The translations under genes and the position numbers were made by a program. Below the pieces are notes generated by a model. That model did not search any database and was not told the DNA's origin. It saw only the letters and a program-made list of their open reading frames with translations. Below, one piece after another: positions 46,354-57,100 of a stretch of DNA of 64,000 nt (position 1 is the stretch's first letter; every line of letters starts with the position of its first letter). The stretch spans positions 1-64,000 of the forward strand of contig JASAMV010001489.1 in assembly GCA_030248065.1 (NCBI GenBank), read 5' to 3'. The stretch comes from Rhynchonema sp. JSB1_4. Its lineage: Eukaryota > Nematoda > Chromadorea > Monhysterida > Xyalidae.

Positions 46354-47358
46354 GCTGCCACCCGAATTGCATCCAATCGTTGTCTGTCTTTCCTGAAAGT
46401 GACCATCTGTGTTCACACAGATACTTTGCTAATCTTAATGTTGAAGGTTTTCTGAATTTTTTAATTTTTGTCATAAGTGTTCTGTATCTGCTCACCAATC
46501 TTTCACCTGTACAGCTCAGGTACACATTCCCAATAAAAATGACGGCGTTAAGCTGCAGCGGCTGTATTGTGCCCTGACTGAGTAACAATTGACATCTTTG
46601 TGTGACCATGACATTATTGCCACAGCCGCCCACACAACGCAAGCGGATTAGCGGGTTAGCGGATTGGACCCAACTCGTTTAGCACAAGCGGGCGAGACCC
46701 GAGAATCCGCTTGTATTGTGACTCCAAATGCCAGTAACTCCAGCTGATACGTACAAGCTCCTCCTATTGAATGCAATTTGGTTAATGCAAGCCAGTTTGG
46801 AATGCGTTTCAAAACGATGAAAGTGCAGACAGCAACGGAACTACTTGTAAACGAATATACTGCAAACAGTGGAACCGCAGGTTTTGTTGCCTGTTTTGCA
46901 CAACCTTTCACATCTGATAGTATTAGCTACATACCACCAGATATTTTTTCAATCCTGCTGAATTCGGTCAACTTTGAGCTACATGTGCCGATTTGGCCGG
47001 CCACAAAATTCTCGCTTCCACAGCAAACAGAGGCTCGCCCCATTATGTACATTAATGTGATTTGCCCAACTCAAACTGTTTGGAATACATTCCTATGCGC
47101 TTTATTGCAGATAGCAACAACAGGATCATTTAACTTTTAGCAGTGTACTTTTTGTGTTAACATAAAACACCTCTTTTCCGCTGCAAACTGAAGTACGCTC
47201 TATTTGAACATAATTTAGCCAATTCAACAGTTCGGAGCATATTCACAGCACTTCAATATATAGATACCATGAACATCATTTTCAAGACCCGTGGTGTTTG
47301 CAGTTATTTTGGCGAGCCTTTCACATCCATCAACCACACGTGATCACAATTTTTGATT
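46354..47358. other. Intergenic, with a small hairpin at about 46637-46715
   Basis: There is no convincing gene. An open frame at 46778-47140 lacks an ATG start and resembles nothing known to me. GCAAGCGGATT at about 46637 is mirrored by AATCCGCTTG at about 46705, enclosing the short repeat GGATTAGCGGGTTAGCGGATT in part. The promoter of the third receptor-like gene should lie at the right end. Confidence 0.5.
46532..46537 (+). promoter_or_regulatory. Candidate polyadenylation signal of receptor-like gene 2
   Basis: AATAAA lies 179 bp after the stop codon at 46351-46353. Confidence 0.45.
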
Positions 47359-49335
47359 ATGTCGACGTCGCTTAACTACACGCTGAGAATAGCGTGGTTT
47401 CCAGCAGATCCCGATTTTGTTCTACCCTGCTCACTGGCGTCTCGATTGAATGTAACTGCATTTTGCCCCATGCCCGGGAAAATAGCCGAAACCATTGGTG
47501 TGCTACTGCAAGCCCTAAAGATCAGTTTTGAACTGGTTGAGCTGAACCAAACCGATGGAACACTTTTCCAAACCGCTGCAACCGGAATTGCTGACGAGTT
47601 ATATGATACAGCACTCGCCAGATTGTAAGTCCGAGATGTGTACATAGGGTGGAATTTTCGAAACGGTGTAAAGGTCAGTTGGGCGTAAAGGTCGGCGTAA
47701 AGTTCGGTCGAAAGCTCGGTCGGCGTAGCTCGGTGTAAACGTGAAACATTGCCTGTAATAAACGTGGAATGTTTCAAGTTTACACCGAGGTCTATCACAG
47801 TAAGCTGTCGACCGAGCTTTCCACCGACCTTTAAATCCCACCGGATCTTTACACCGTTTCGAAAATATCACCCATACTGTATGATTTGACGTTTTGACAT
47901 TCACCTTCGCGTTTCAGGGTGGCATTTTCGAAATGGTGTAAAGCTCAGTTGGGTGTAAAGGTCGGTGTAAGCTCGGTCGAAAGTTCGGTCGGTGTCAGCT
48001 CGGTGTAAACATGAAACATTCCACGTTAACAGCAGGCAATGTTTCATGTTTACCCGACCGAGCTTTCGATTGAGCTTACACCGACCGAGCTTTCGATTGA
48101 GCTTACACCGACCTTTACACCCAACTCACCTTTACACCGTTTCGAAAATATCACCCTCACTTAGGCATTCATTCTGCAGTGTCACAACCCAAAGTCGACT
48201 CGACCGTAACATCAGCTTCATCCTGCACCCCCTGGGCGAGGTGGTGACGGTCGGCGCGCTGTATCTGGACGAGCACGATGACGTTGACTACTGGAGCGCT
48301 CTGAACTCAATTCTTGGCGCCTTCGACATTTTCGTTTGGATGTGCAGCCTAGCCAGTTACATCTGTTATCGATATGCTGCGCGGCTGGCCGCAAACCTCG
48401 GCGCTGAACCCAGAATGCGCACTTTCAAAGTGTTTCTTATGATTATTTCGAGTGTGATGCTGGGCTTGTACGCCAATTCGATTCTTGTGCGTCTTCTCGT
48501 CGACAACAGGGTCTATCCGTTTACGAATTTTGACGAAATGGTCGACTCCGTTGAGCAGAAACATATGAACTGGGTCACGAGCAAGGGCACGTTTTATAAC
48601 GAAATCATGACAGCCAATCATTCGATTGCTGCATTTCGTGTGAGTTGTTTCAATGTTTGTTTCGTGCGCCAGTTCGAATCCAACCGTTTGGACACTGTGG
48701 GCACCATGTAAAAACTACTCCGTTAATATTGTAGCACTCCATCTTCCAGGCCGCTCTCTCGTCTAACCCACCCGTTGTGCGAGATGCTGAGACACTCGAA
48801 AACGGTCGACAGTTTTTTGTCCGTTCAATGACTGCTTTGAGACGGATTCACTCGATGACTCCATGTGTCAAGAAAAAGCTGGTGCCACTTCCTGAGTTCG
48901 GCATGAAAGTCGGACGATGGCCGTTTTCGCCAAAAACACCGCCAGAACTTGTGCAATTGCTGGACGAAAGCGTGCCGAAATTTGCACACGAGTTTGTTCA
49001 TCTTCCTGGTCCGTCTATTCGGAATTATGTTTATTCACGTTAAAGCATCCGATTATGTCAACAAAATGTAGCGCGTAATCGTGCTATTCCAGCAATTGCC
49101 TCAGTTTTGTCCCAGGTTCGCGCTTATTGTGAAAAAATACGACGACGAAATCGAGCAGCGGTTTGACCAGTGTGACGACTTTGAAGGACTGGCTCGAAGA
49201 CGACTTGGATTCACTGACACAATCGGTCTTGTTGTGTTGTTTTGCTGCGCTATGACTTCTGGCGTGTTGTTGTTCATTATTGAAAAACTAACATTTTGCT
49301 TGATGAACAGTAATCGGCCACGAAGACTTGTCTGA
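47359..49335 (+). CDS. Ionotropic glutamate receptor-like protein, paralogue 3 of 3
   Basis: Four exons, 47359-47624, 48180-48639, 48750-48991 and 49116-49335, join in phase to 395 aa. The first in-frame ATG at 47359 is used. The order is S1 (LRIAWFPADPDFVLPCSLAS), TM1 (FDIFVWMCSLASYICYR), TM3 (IISSVMLGLYANSILVRLL, then YPFTNFDEMV), S2 (LVPLPEFGMKVGRWPFSPKT) and TM4 (TIGLVVLFCCAMTSGVLLFI). The exon pattern equals paralogue 2. Intron 1 has been invaded by two copies of a hairpin MITE. The donor after exon 3 is GTTTGT, a weak site; reading through it would end the protein early at 49041-49043. Confidence 0.8.
47646..47873. mobile_element. Hairpin MITE with GGTCGGTGTAA subrepeats, copy 1
   Basis: The left end AGGGTGGAATTTTCGAAACGG, then TGTAAAG, is mirrored by CTTTACACCGTTTCGAAAAT at the right end. 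The arms are filled with imperfect repeats of AAGGTCGGTGTAA and AGCTCGGTCG, making a long hairpin centred near 47755. The loop includes GTGAAACATTGCC. Confidence 0.85.
47916..48157. mobile_element. Hairpin MITE with GGTCGGTGTAA subrepeats, copy 2
   Basis: The ends and subrepeats are the same as the copy at 47646-47873, from which it is separated by 42 bp. The right arm carries an extra internal duplication of a block containing CGAGCTTTCGATTGAGCTTA. Two copies this close suggest local transposition or tandem duplication inside one intron. Confidence 0.85.
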
Positions 49336-49795
49336 GTGGAATTGTCGACAACTATGCATATACTGTACCTACTGTACATGTCTGATGAAGACCTTGCGCC
49401 GCACAGTTATGAAGCGACTGTGTGTTTTTCTTTGTTTTGCGAGGTTTGTTTGCTGGAACTTGCGACATGTTGTGTGTATTTACGCATATCAACATGACTT
49501 TCCTGCCATTTTGACAAACACATTGGTAAGTGCTTATTACTAAGCAACGGGATCCTGAGCCTATCCGTGCTCTAGTTCAGGCCGTGTAGTTATTTTTTAC
49601 CGTGTATAGCTCTCGACTGTGTTCCGCCACGGGGCTACAGAAACAAGGCAGCGTTGTACCAAGTGATTGATGGCATTTTGCCTTTCTTATTTATTCTTAC
49701 AAATAATCCTATACCTAAATTGCACGTCAATTCAAACGTACCACCAACCTAATCTGCCGTTAAAATCTATCTTTTTTCCCATTCTTCGTGTGCAA

Positions 49796-51102
49796 ATGGA
49801 GAAGCTGTGTTTGTTCTTCGTGACGCTCTTGACCACAAAGATTGTGTTGGTCAATGCTGAAGGTTACGGTAGGTGTGACAATACGGTATGAATTTTTATG
49901 AGAATGTTGCGGAATCAGATTCACGTTAACTAGGTGTCACCAAGCGACATTAGAGCTGCTGAAGCATGACAGCATTTTCTGACCATTGCAGCAATGGGTG
50001 GCTCATATTGCGGCGGTGCTGACTGCGTTGAGCACGACAACGAGGTACCCACCAGCTGCAGCGAGGTCACTCGTTCGGCCACTCGCAACTGTCGATGGAG
50101 CTCTAGTCTGGATCCACGACTTGACGAGGTTCGTCCAGTACATTTGCGCTCGCAGCATATATTGGTCGCACAATGACTATATGAGAATCCATCCCCATAT
50201 TTTTCCTACATCGGCAAGGAGGGTTTCTGGCGATTTTTTCAAATTAAATCAGGTTTTGACAAGGAGTTATTTTCTCTTTCTTTTCCCGCTTTATTTATCG
50301 GGAGTGATCAACGTGTGTGTGCTGTAATCAATTTCACACATAAAGCATGTAACACGTGGCTACAGTAACCCGAGCCTGAACCATTTCGGTTGCGTAGAAT
50401 TCAGGATGAAACTTCTGCACACGTGTGTTTCTCATTCTTCTCACTGATGAGCATGCAAAGTTCTTGTCAAAACCTGGTCTAATTTTAAAAAAATGCCAAA
50501 TATCCGCCTTTTCAACGCAGGAAAATTAGGGGGATGGATTCTCATATAGTCATTGTGCGACCAATACCCGTGTCGAATTGTATATTTGGTTTTGCTGCTC
50601 AACTCTTCACAAATGGCACATGAAATCGACCAAATGACCTGTATTACCTGTTTGCAGTTGCCTCTACACATCGGTGCATAACATTGTTGTCGTTGTCTTT
50701 TAGATTATCGAAGGCGGCAAAATAGTCGCATACAAAATTCGTTGGTTCAGCGGTTCCTGGTCAGGATGGTACGTGCCCGGGTGAGTTTTTGCAGTCTTAT
50801 CGGTTTGTTGTCATTGATGCTTGACGTCCAGTTGTGATGTGAGCAGTTTGTCGCCAACAGATACAACGACATTGATTGGAAACAGAATCTGGGTGAGAGC
50901 ACTACGTGTTGTGACCGACAGAAAAACAGTATGCGACGCGTTTGGTCATATTTCGAGGTTTGTGCTGACATGCTTTTATGATTGATGAGCCCTTTTTAAC
51001 CTGATGGGGGGACATTTCAATCAATTTCAGGATCACACTCACACGTTCGTGATCTGCAAATGGCGCGCTGGCAAGGGCGGACAGTGCAACCCAGGTGTGT
51101 AA
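49796..51102 (+). CDS. Secreted cysteine-containing protein of unrecognised family, paralogue 1
   Basis: Five exons, 49796-49868, 49992-50128, 50704-50780, 50861-50957 and 51031-51102, join in phase to 151 aa. Residues 1-20 form a signal peptide (LFFVTLLTTKIVLVNA). The mature part has conserved blocks 'DNEVPTSCSEVTRSAT', 'CRWSSSLDPRLDE', 'KIRWFSGSWSGWYVPG', 'DIDWKQN', 'CCDRQKNSMRRVWSYF', 'DHTHTFVICKW' and 'GGQCNPG', ending PGV. About eight cysteines suggest a disulfide-bonded extracellular fold. The third-position pattern against the neighbour at 51899-52937 confirms the frame of exon 4. The large intron 2 holds a 407-bp MITE. I do not recognise the family. AATAAA at 51201-51206 may be its polyadenylation signal. 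Confidence 0.75.
50160..50566. mobile_element. MITE with TATTGGTCGCAC ends in intron of secreted-protein gene
   Basis: This 407-bp element has inverted ends: TATTGGTCGCACAATGACTA, then TATGAGAATCCATCCCC, on the left and its complement on the right (GGGGATGGATTCTCATATAG, then TCATTGTGCGACCAATA). The inverted similarity continues through TCAGGTTTTGACAAG. The interior is unique and no coding is seen. Confidence 0.85.
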
Positions 51103-51898
51103 ACGTGCTAATGGTCGATTTTCGACTCCAGTGATTCTGATGTCGCCTCAATTTGTTTGTTTTCAGCATATTTATTCTTTTGACATATTATTCCAAGCAC
51201 AATAAATCTTAGATGCCGCCGAAACACAAACCCAAGGATGAAGGGGCAAATATTGTTGGAAGCAAGAAAAAATTGGAAGTCGGACACAATGCACGTGTTT
51301 GTGACAAAACTTTTTCTGTATGCTCTATGTTGCACTGCACTGCATCTTTCTTTATTGTATTGTGCCAGAAACGCACTTGTGCATGTTCCTAAAATTATTG
51401 CACTCTTACGCTTCTGTATTTTTGTAATAATTTACATATATGCTTGAATTGAACTCAGTTCCCTGTGTACTCATCCCCTGAATGGCATGAGTCCGTGCCA
51501 TAAAATTACAGACATTGCGGTGTTGGAGAACAATTCAAAAGCATTTTGAGGAAACAAAACTTCATCTGCGGTATTAAAAAAGAATTCAAAAGCCTTCTCA
51601 GCAAATAAAACCTTCATTTGAGGTCCAAATTCGTCACCTCGTGGCTCTTGGTGTGTTCAGTTCAGTGAAAACATGCAAATAAATCAGGCGACTATGACGG
51701 CCTGGCACAAAAACAACCAGCCAAACCTTGATTGATTGTCAAGCAATGATGCACAACAAATGGGGGGACGACGCACAAGGCACCTGCCAAATTGACCTTT
51801 ATTTTGCCGTACCCAAATATCCAACTGCGCAGGGTGCTATAGTGCACCCATTAGAGAGCAACGGAACAAAATTCAGAAGTTCATGTACCTAGTTGTCT

Positions 51899-52937
51899 AT
51901 GCTCCCGACCCCAGCTTTCAGTAATTTAGCCATGGTATCGCCATGTTTGTTCATTGCTCTTTATTTGTTCACTTCGGCTTCCTTCGGCGACTGCATTCAA
52001 TACGATAACGAGGTGCCGACCAGTTGCTACGAAGTAACGCGCCCAGCCACCAGTGACTGTCGTTGGCTTTCCAGTCTTGATGCCAGACTTGATGAGGTGC
52101 GCGTTGTTTGGTTGTTTGACTGTTTTTTCACATTGTTCACCAACAGTGATTACCTACCTCCAGATTATTGAGGGTGGCAAGATCATAATGTACAAAATTC
52201 GTTGGTTCAGTGGTTCGTGGTCGCCGTGGTATGTGTCTGGGTGCGTCCGACTTAGAGGTCAGTTCATTTTGTGGCGCAAAATAGAATGCGAACCTTACTC
52301 TTCAGTGTCAACGATGTCGAGTGGAAGCAGAATATCAACGAAAACATTTCGTGTTGCAACAGACAAAAGAAGAGTATGCGTCGAGTCTGGGGAATGTTCA
52401 ATGTCAGTTTGAACTTTGTCCCTTTGACTTGCATCACATTCGCAGACAACACACATTCTGATTGGTGTCACTATTCCTGAAAATCACGCGTTTTAGGACC
52501 ACACCCATAAGTACGTCATCTGCAAATGGCGCTCCTCAAAAGGCGGACAGTGTCACCCAGGTTGGACGTGAGTGCAACGAAATCCTGAGATGACGCAAAC
52601 AAGTTTTAGACAGCAACTCATCAATTTTAACAACAACGCCAACGACGACAACAACAACAACTACCACAGCAGTAAACACGGAACAGCGGGAACCAGATGA
52701 AACTGACGATTGGGGAAAGATTGTGTCGAACATGTTGAATAATCTGCCCTCAAAAAACGCATCGAACACATTGAAAGGATCATGGTTCATCGGTACCATA
52801 ATGTGAGTTTCCAATATAACGATAGTGCCTTCAGGACAACCCTTTATTGTTTTGTGTGCCGCAGATGGATCGGAGCGCTTGTGCCCATTGCGTTGGACAA
52901 TTGTGTTTGCTCGTTCTCGTGTCTCGTGCTGTTTTGA
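51899..52937 (+). CDS. Secreted cysteine-containing protein, paralogue 2, with Thr-rich stalk and hydrophobic tail
   Basis: Six exons, 51899-52096, 52164-52240, 52306-52402, 52497-52567, 52614-52802 and 52865-52937, join in phase to 234 aa. The core matches its neighbour: signal peptide (SPCLFIALYLFTSASFG), 'DNEVPTSCYEVTRPAT', 'KIRWFSGSWSPWYVSG', 'VEWKQN', 'CCNRQKKSMRRVWGMF', 'DHTHKYVICKW' and 'GGQCHPG'. The signal peptide and first block are one exon here but two in the neighbour. The last two exons add a mucin-like stalk (TTTPTTTTTTTTAVNT), an acidic stretch and a C-terminal hydrophobic segment (WFIGTIIWIGALVPIAL, then CVCSFSCLVLF). This suggests a membrane- or GPI-anchored form. A weaker splice pair (donor 52561, acceptor TTTTAG) also keeps frame. 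An in-frame TGA follows if exon 4 is not spliced. Confidence 0.7.
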
Positions 52938-53140
52938 TCAAGCTCCTGCAAGGCAACATGTGAAGCCGAACGTGTAGCTCAGGATTAATCCCATATGGGC
53001 CATGGCAACTAAGACACGCTGGAACTTTTGTACGTTTTAAATTCCCTGCCCCGAAACCCAATGGATTACCAAAATATCGTCAGCAAGGAAAAATAAGAGC
53101 TAATCGCTTTGCACAGTTGCCGATTTTATTTGCCTCTTTC

Positions 53141-53146
53141 AATAAA
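53141..53146 (+). promoter_or_regulatory. Candidate polyadenylation signal of secreted-protein gene 2
   Basis: AATAAA lies 204 bp after the stop codon that ends at 52937. Confidence 0.45.
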
Positions 53147-54027
53147 ATTACTGCTCTAATTTTTGTTCTTGTGTACGTGTACCAGTTGTTAAACCTTCGT
53201 GCGGCAGTGTTATACAACGATATTAATTTTATTTTCTTGTGTCTTTTATGATCCAATAATGTAGTGTGAGTAAAATATGTGTACAGAATGTGCACACTGT
53301 CGGTGTCAATCTGTGAATAACAATTCAACATGTCGTGAATGGCTGATCGGCTCAAAGTTAGCATAAGACTTTTGATATTCAGCTTTGGGCGATGATTTCG
53401 TAAAATGCTGCTGAATGAACCCAGTTACCGTATCCCGGGTTTATCGTGGTGCAAGTGATAACGGCCGCACTTGCTCTTTTCCATTACCGACCATGACGTA
53501 ATTAACCAAGTTAAAAAGGTCACTGCTCGTATTGTACGTCATCCACAGAGGTGACTAATGCCATCAATTGTGTTTTGACGTCCAAAGTGAGCTAAGTTCA
53601 TGACAAATTATCCAATGATTTCACCTTTACTTGTGCCAATAGACTCATTCGTCATTTTTATATCGGAGGGACCACGGTTGCGGCGTTTCGCTTTTGCTAC
53701 CGGAGAACTTTGACTAAGCCGCCAAAGGGGCTTATTTTGGACAAGCGCCTGCTCTGAATTTTTGGCAAAAAGTATCCCGAATGAGACCCAAACAGTTGGT
53801 GTCATCCAGTCGTCAACTTTAATCGGACTTCTCGAGTAAGCATGTACCTATACCTGGTTCGATAAACGATTCAGAGCAAGGGATTTGCCTGTCATCGCGC
53901 TGATGGATCAAAATAACAAAGAAGACTCACTTAAAAATGTTGATATGAGCTTCAAAAACCCGTTTGTCCTGGACTGACTTTTATCTGAGAGCGGTTTGAA
54001 CTTGACCATCCTTGGAAGCAGAGGTAT

Positions 54028-54033
54028 TTTATT
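54028..54033 (-). promoter_or_regulatory. Candidate polyadenylation signal of GPCR gene
   Basis: TTTATT on the plus strand reads AATAAA on the minus strand, 76 bp past the receptor stop codon. Confidence 0.5.
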
Positions 54034-54108
54034 TGGTTGTTGCAATATGCACTAAATGACCAGTAAGTTTCAATAAGTCAAACACCATGAAGTCAAATCA
54101 AGTGGCAA

Positions 54109-57100
54109 TCACACATAGACGACCACATGGGTGCTATCCAGCGATTGCTGTCTTATATCAGCCACAATGTCATCAGCAGCATTACCAGTGCCAATGGCTG
54201 CCAGGCCGGCTGATGTTTCATTGTTGCTCTGTTCAGCCATCGGCGTCACCTCGTTGCTTTCATTGACCAACGGCAGATGTTCCAGTTCGTCGTGCAATCC
54301 GGCTGAGTGATTCACCAGGCGCGAATGTGGGGCGTCCCTGAAGTAAAAGGGTGAGTGCCTTGATTCATCAGGCAATAATATGCCTACATTTACAAACGGC
54401 CGCTTTGCTTGTAGAATACGTGAAACATTTACTGGTAGGAGTATCACCAATATCAGATTGGTGATCGGATAGGACTGAAGAGGATTCATTCGTCTGCACT
54501 GTTAATATTCATGGACTGGCAGTGCACTCTGCAGGAAAACACGAGAGTTGGACAAAGACAGCAAGCTTGGCTGAGCCGTATCATGTGTTTCTGTGAGTAC
54601 GACATGCAGAGGTTCTTCCAATTTTAGACCAAATAACATCTATACATTGCGGTCGAAGCCAGATCAGATCTGTTCATGTTTTCCTTGAAACAATTTTAAC
54701 CTAAAGAGGAACGTACGTCTGAATATGCAACCAATCCGATCTTGCCCAATCACTAAGTTTCTGAAAAAGTTACAAAAAAAACAAACTTTACTCACAAGAC
54801 GTTGCTAAAGCTGACTTGTGTCGGCGCTGGCGCTGCTGGTGACCCATGGTAAGACGGTGGTGGCTCCAAGCCAGTGAGTTTTCTGAATCGGTTTCTGATT
54901 GAAGCGGCTGAGCGTTGCATTCGTGAGGTCCGCCGACCACCGGCCATATCAACAAGAGGACGGGCTGCCGCGTAGCCACGTTTTCGGTTGAGTCCTGTAA
55001 TTTTTGGAAACATTGGGCGCCCAAGAACAGGAATGGCTGCGTGATTGTGAGAGTAAAATAATGTGCAGTTGTATATACAATACAGTAATCGTTAAGTGTG
55101 AATCATGCCAAGTCGTCACGTAAACCCATGAGGATTCACGCTCATATAATTAAATAACATTGCGTTTCGTGTGCATCTTTCAGCAGAATGAATGTTCCTT
55201 GAGGGTGTTTATGAACTACATGGCGGGTGATTTCATCCCAAGGGTGGAATGTTTCAACGAACCTGCAGTGCGATTGCACCCCAAGAGCACGACAAATGCT
55301 GCCCTGAATTTCACGTTGATCACCGAATAGATGACCGGATTCAAACACGAATTCATGTATCCGAGCCATGTGAACCATGTGAACAACATTTCTAGATTGG
55401 GTGACCAGCTGTTACGCCAAAGACAGACGACTTTGTAGATGTTCAGTGTGAAGAATGGTAGCCAGCAGATGAAGAATGCAGCTGGAAAGGTTGATTACAA
55501 TGGAGTCATTTTGAGAAGCCTCCTGATTTTGATATGAACTTGATTATGGGCAGTGAAGCTCCTGACAAGCTCAGAAACGTACCCATCACAATGGCGACCA
55601 ATTTGGTCGCACGTTTCTCCCTTCGCAGTTCCATGCCCTGTTTCGACTTCAGCCTGGCGATCAATTGAAACGCCCAATCTTTCACCACAATCGTTTTACC
55701 CTTTTTCTGTTTCTGCGGTCGACGCATGATACCAACACTCTTCGTCACACACGTTGGCAGCAGAGTGGCGCCGCCGGACGTGGTTACATCAGGTCTGAAA
55801 CATCAGATCTTGCCTGGATCATACTTGATGGTCGGAGGCAATATGCAATAATAGTGCAAAGCAATGACGAGACAGCCAACTCACCCATTGACGGTCGGCT
55901 GATGCCCATTGTTTTCATCACCAATTTCCTTCATGAACATCGACAACTGCCTTCGCTCGTGTTGACTCAGATCAGCGATTTGGTCCTTGTTTTCGTCCAT
56001 CGCCTTTCGCAGTTGTTCCGCGATCTCTTGTTCCCATTTGTTGTTATTGTGGTTGGCGTTGGCCGCGTGGGCGCCTGAAAGTAATCGTCTTGATGAAACA
56101 GTTCCAGATAGGCCTAACATCAACGTTAGGTGTTGGCAGACACGGACGCTGCCAAATTCCGTCACTCACGCAGCTGTCGCACAAACTTTTCGGCCAGCGT
56201 AACAGTTGTTAAGCCCACTAGGGATCAACTGTTACGCTGGTTTCAAAACTAAACCGACCATTGACTGTTGCTTGTGCCGCTTTGCGCATATCCATTGAGA
56301 AGCCGACCAAGCGACCGCCGGCTAACTCCTGAACAAGCAAGGGGTTGACAAAAAATTGAAACAAGTTGAGATATGGATGTTGCCAAGTTGTGAAAATTTG
56401 TTTCGCTGAAAAGCAGAGTCACTGAACACATGAAAACGTGTAGAATCACGATCAAAACAAACCTGTAACTTTACTGCGCGCATTCGTTTCTTCAACGAGT
56501 GGAATATGTAGCCGTACGTGACGCACATGACCGCAGATGGAATGTAGAACGAGAATATACTGCCATACAGCATGTTGTTTGGATTAGCCACACCACACAC
56601 CCAGTCGGGCAGTTGTTGCTCGCTGTCCGAACCCATACCTGACAGGAATGACCGGTCATTCATGTTGGGGGAATGTGATTCCTCAGGCTCAGGGGTTGAT
56701 CATGTGACATAAATCTAAGGCCACCAGGGCCAAATGTGCTTCTTTAATAAATCAACGCGTTGACCAACCTAGTGGGACGCCAATGCCGAGACTGAACATC
56801 CAACAACAGAATATGGCAGCGTAAACCCGTCGCCGATGCACCGGTGTCTGGTACTCGACGTGACGCACAACGGCGAACAATCTGCCGGAATTTTGGGTTA
56901 ATTTATAGACTTTTATGGATGATTTGAAAATCTAAACGTTTTTTTTGAAAATAGTTCACTCACCGATCGAGACTGATCAATACAAGGTTGCCAATGGATG
57001 CCGTGCTGGCGAACACGTCGAGCACACACCACAGTTTGCACGCGAAACGACCCAGACCCCAATGCAGGTTGTTGACCTGTGTGATTCGCGTGACCTTTTA

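Larger units (their letters stand above)
52938..54108. other. Intergenic between convergent genes
   Basis: This region separates the plus-strand secreted-protein gene from the minus-strand receptor gene. I see only the two candidate polyadenylation signals, at 53141 (plus) and 54028 (minus), and no further gene or recognisable repeat. Confidence 0.6.

Noticed and set aside
46778..47140. 120-codon plus-strand open frame between receptor-like genes 2 and 3
   Set aside because: No ATG at its start, no similarity to neighbours or known families, no splice context.
50832..50957. Alternative acceptor giving CDVSSLSPTDTTT in secreted-protein gene 1
   Set aside because: Codon differences against the paralogue are mostly third-position in the other frame (YNDIDWKQN / VNDVEWKQN), which is therefore the coding one.
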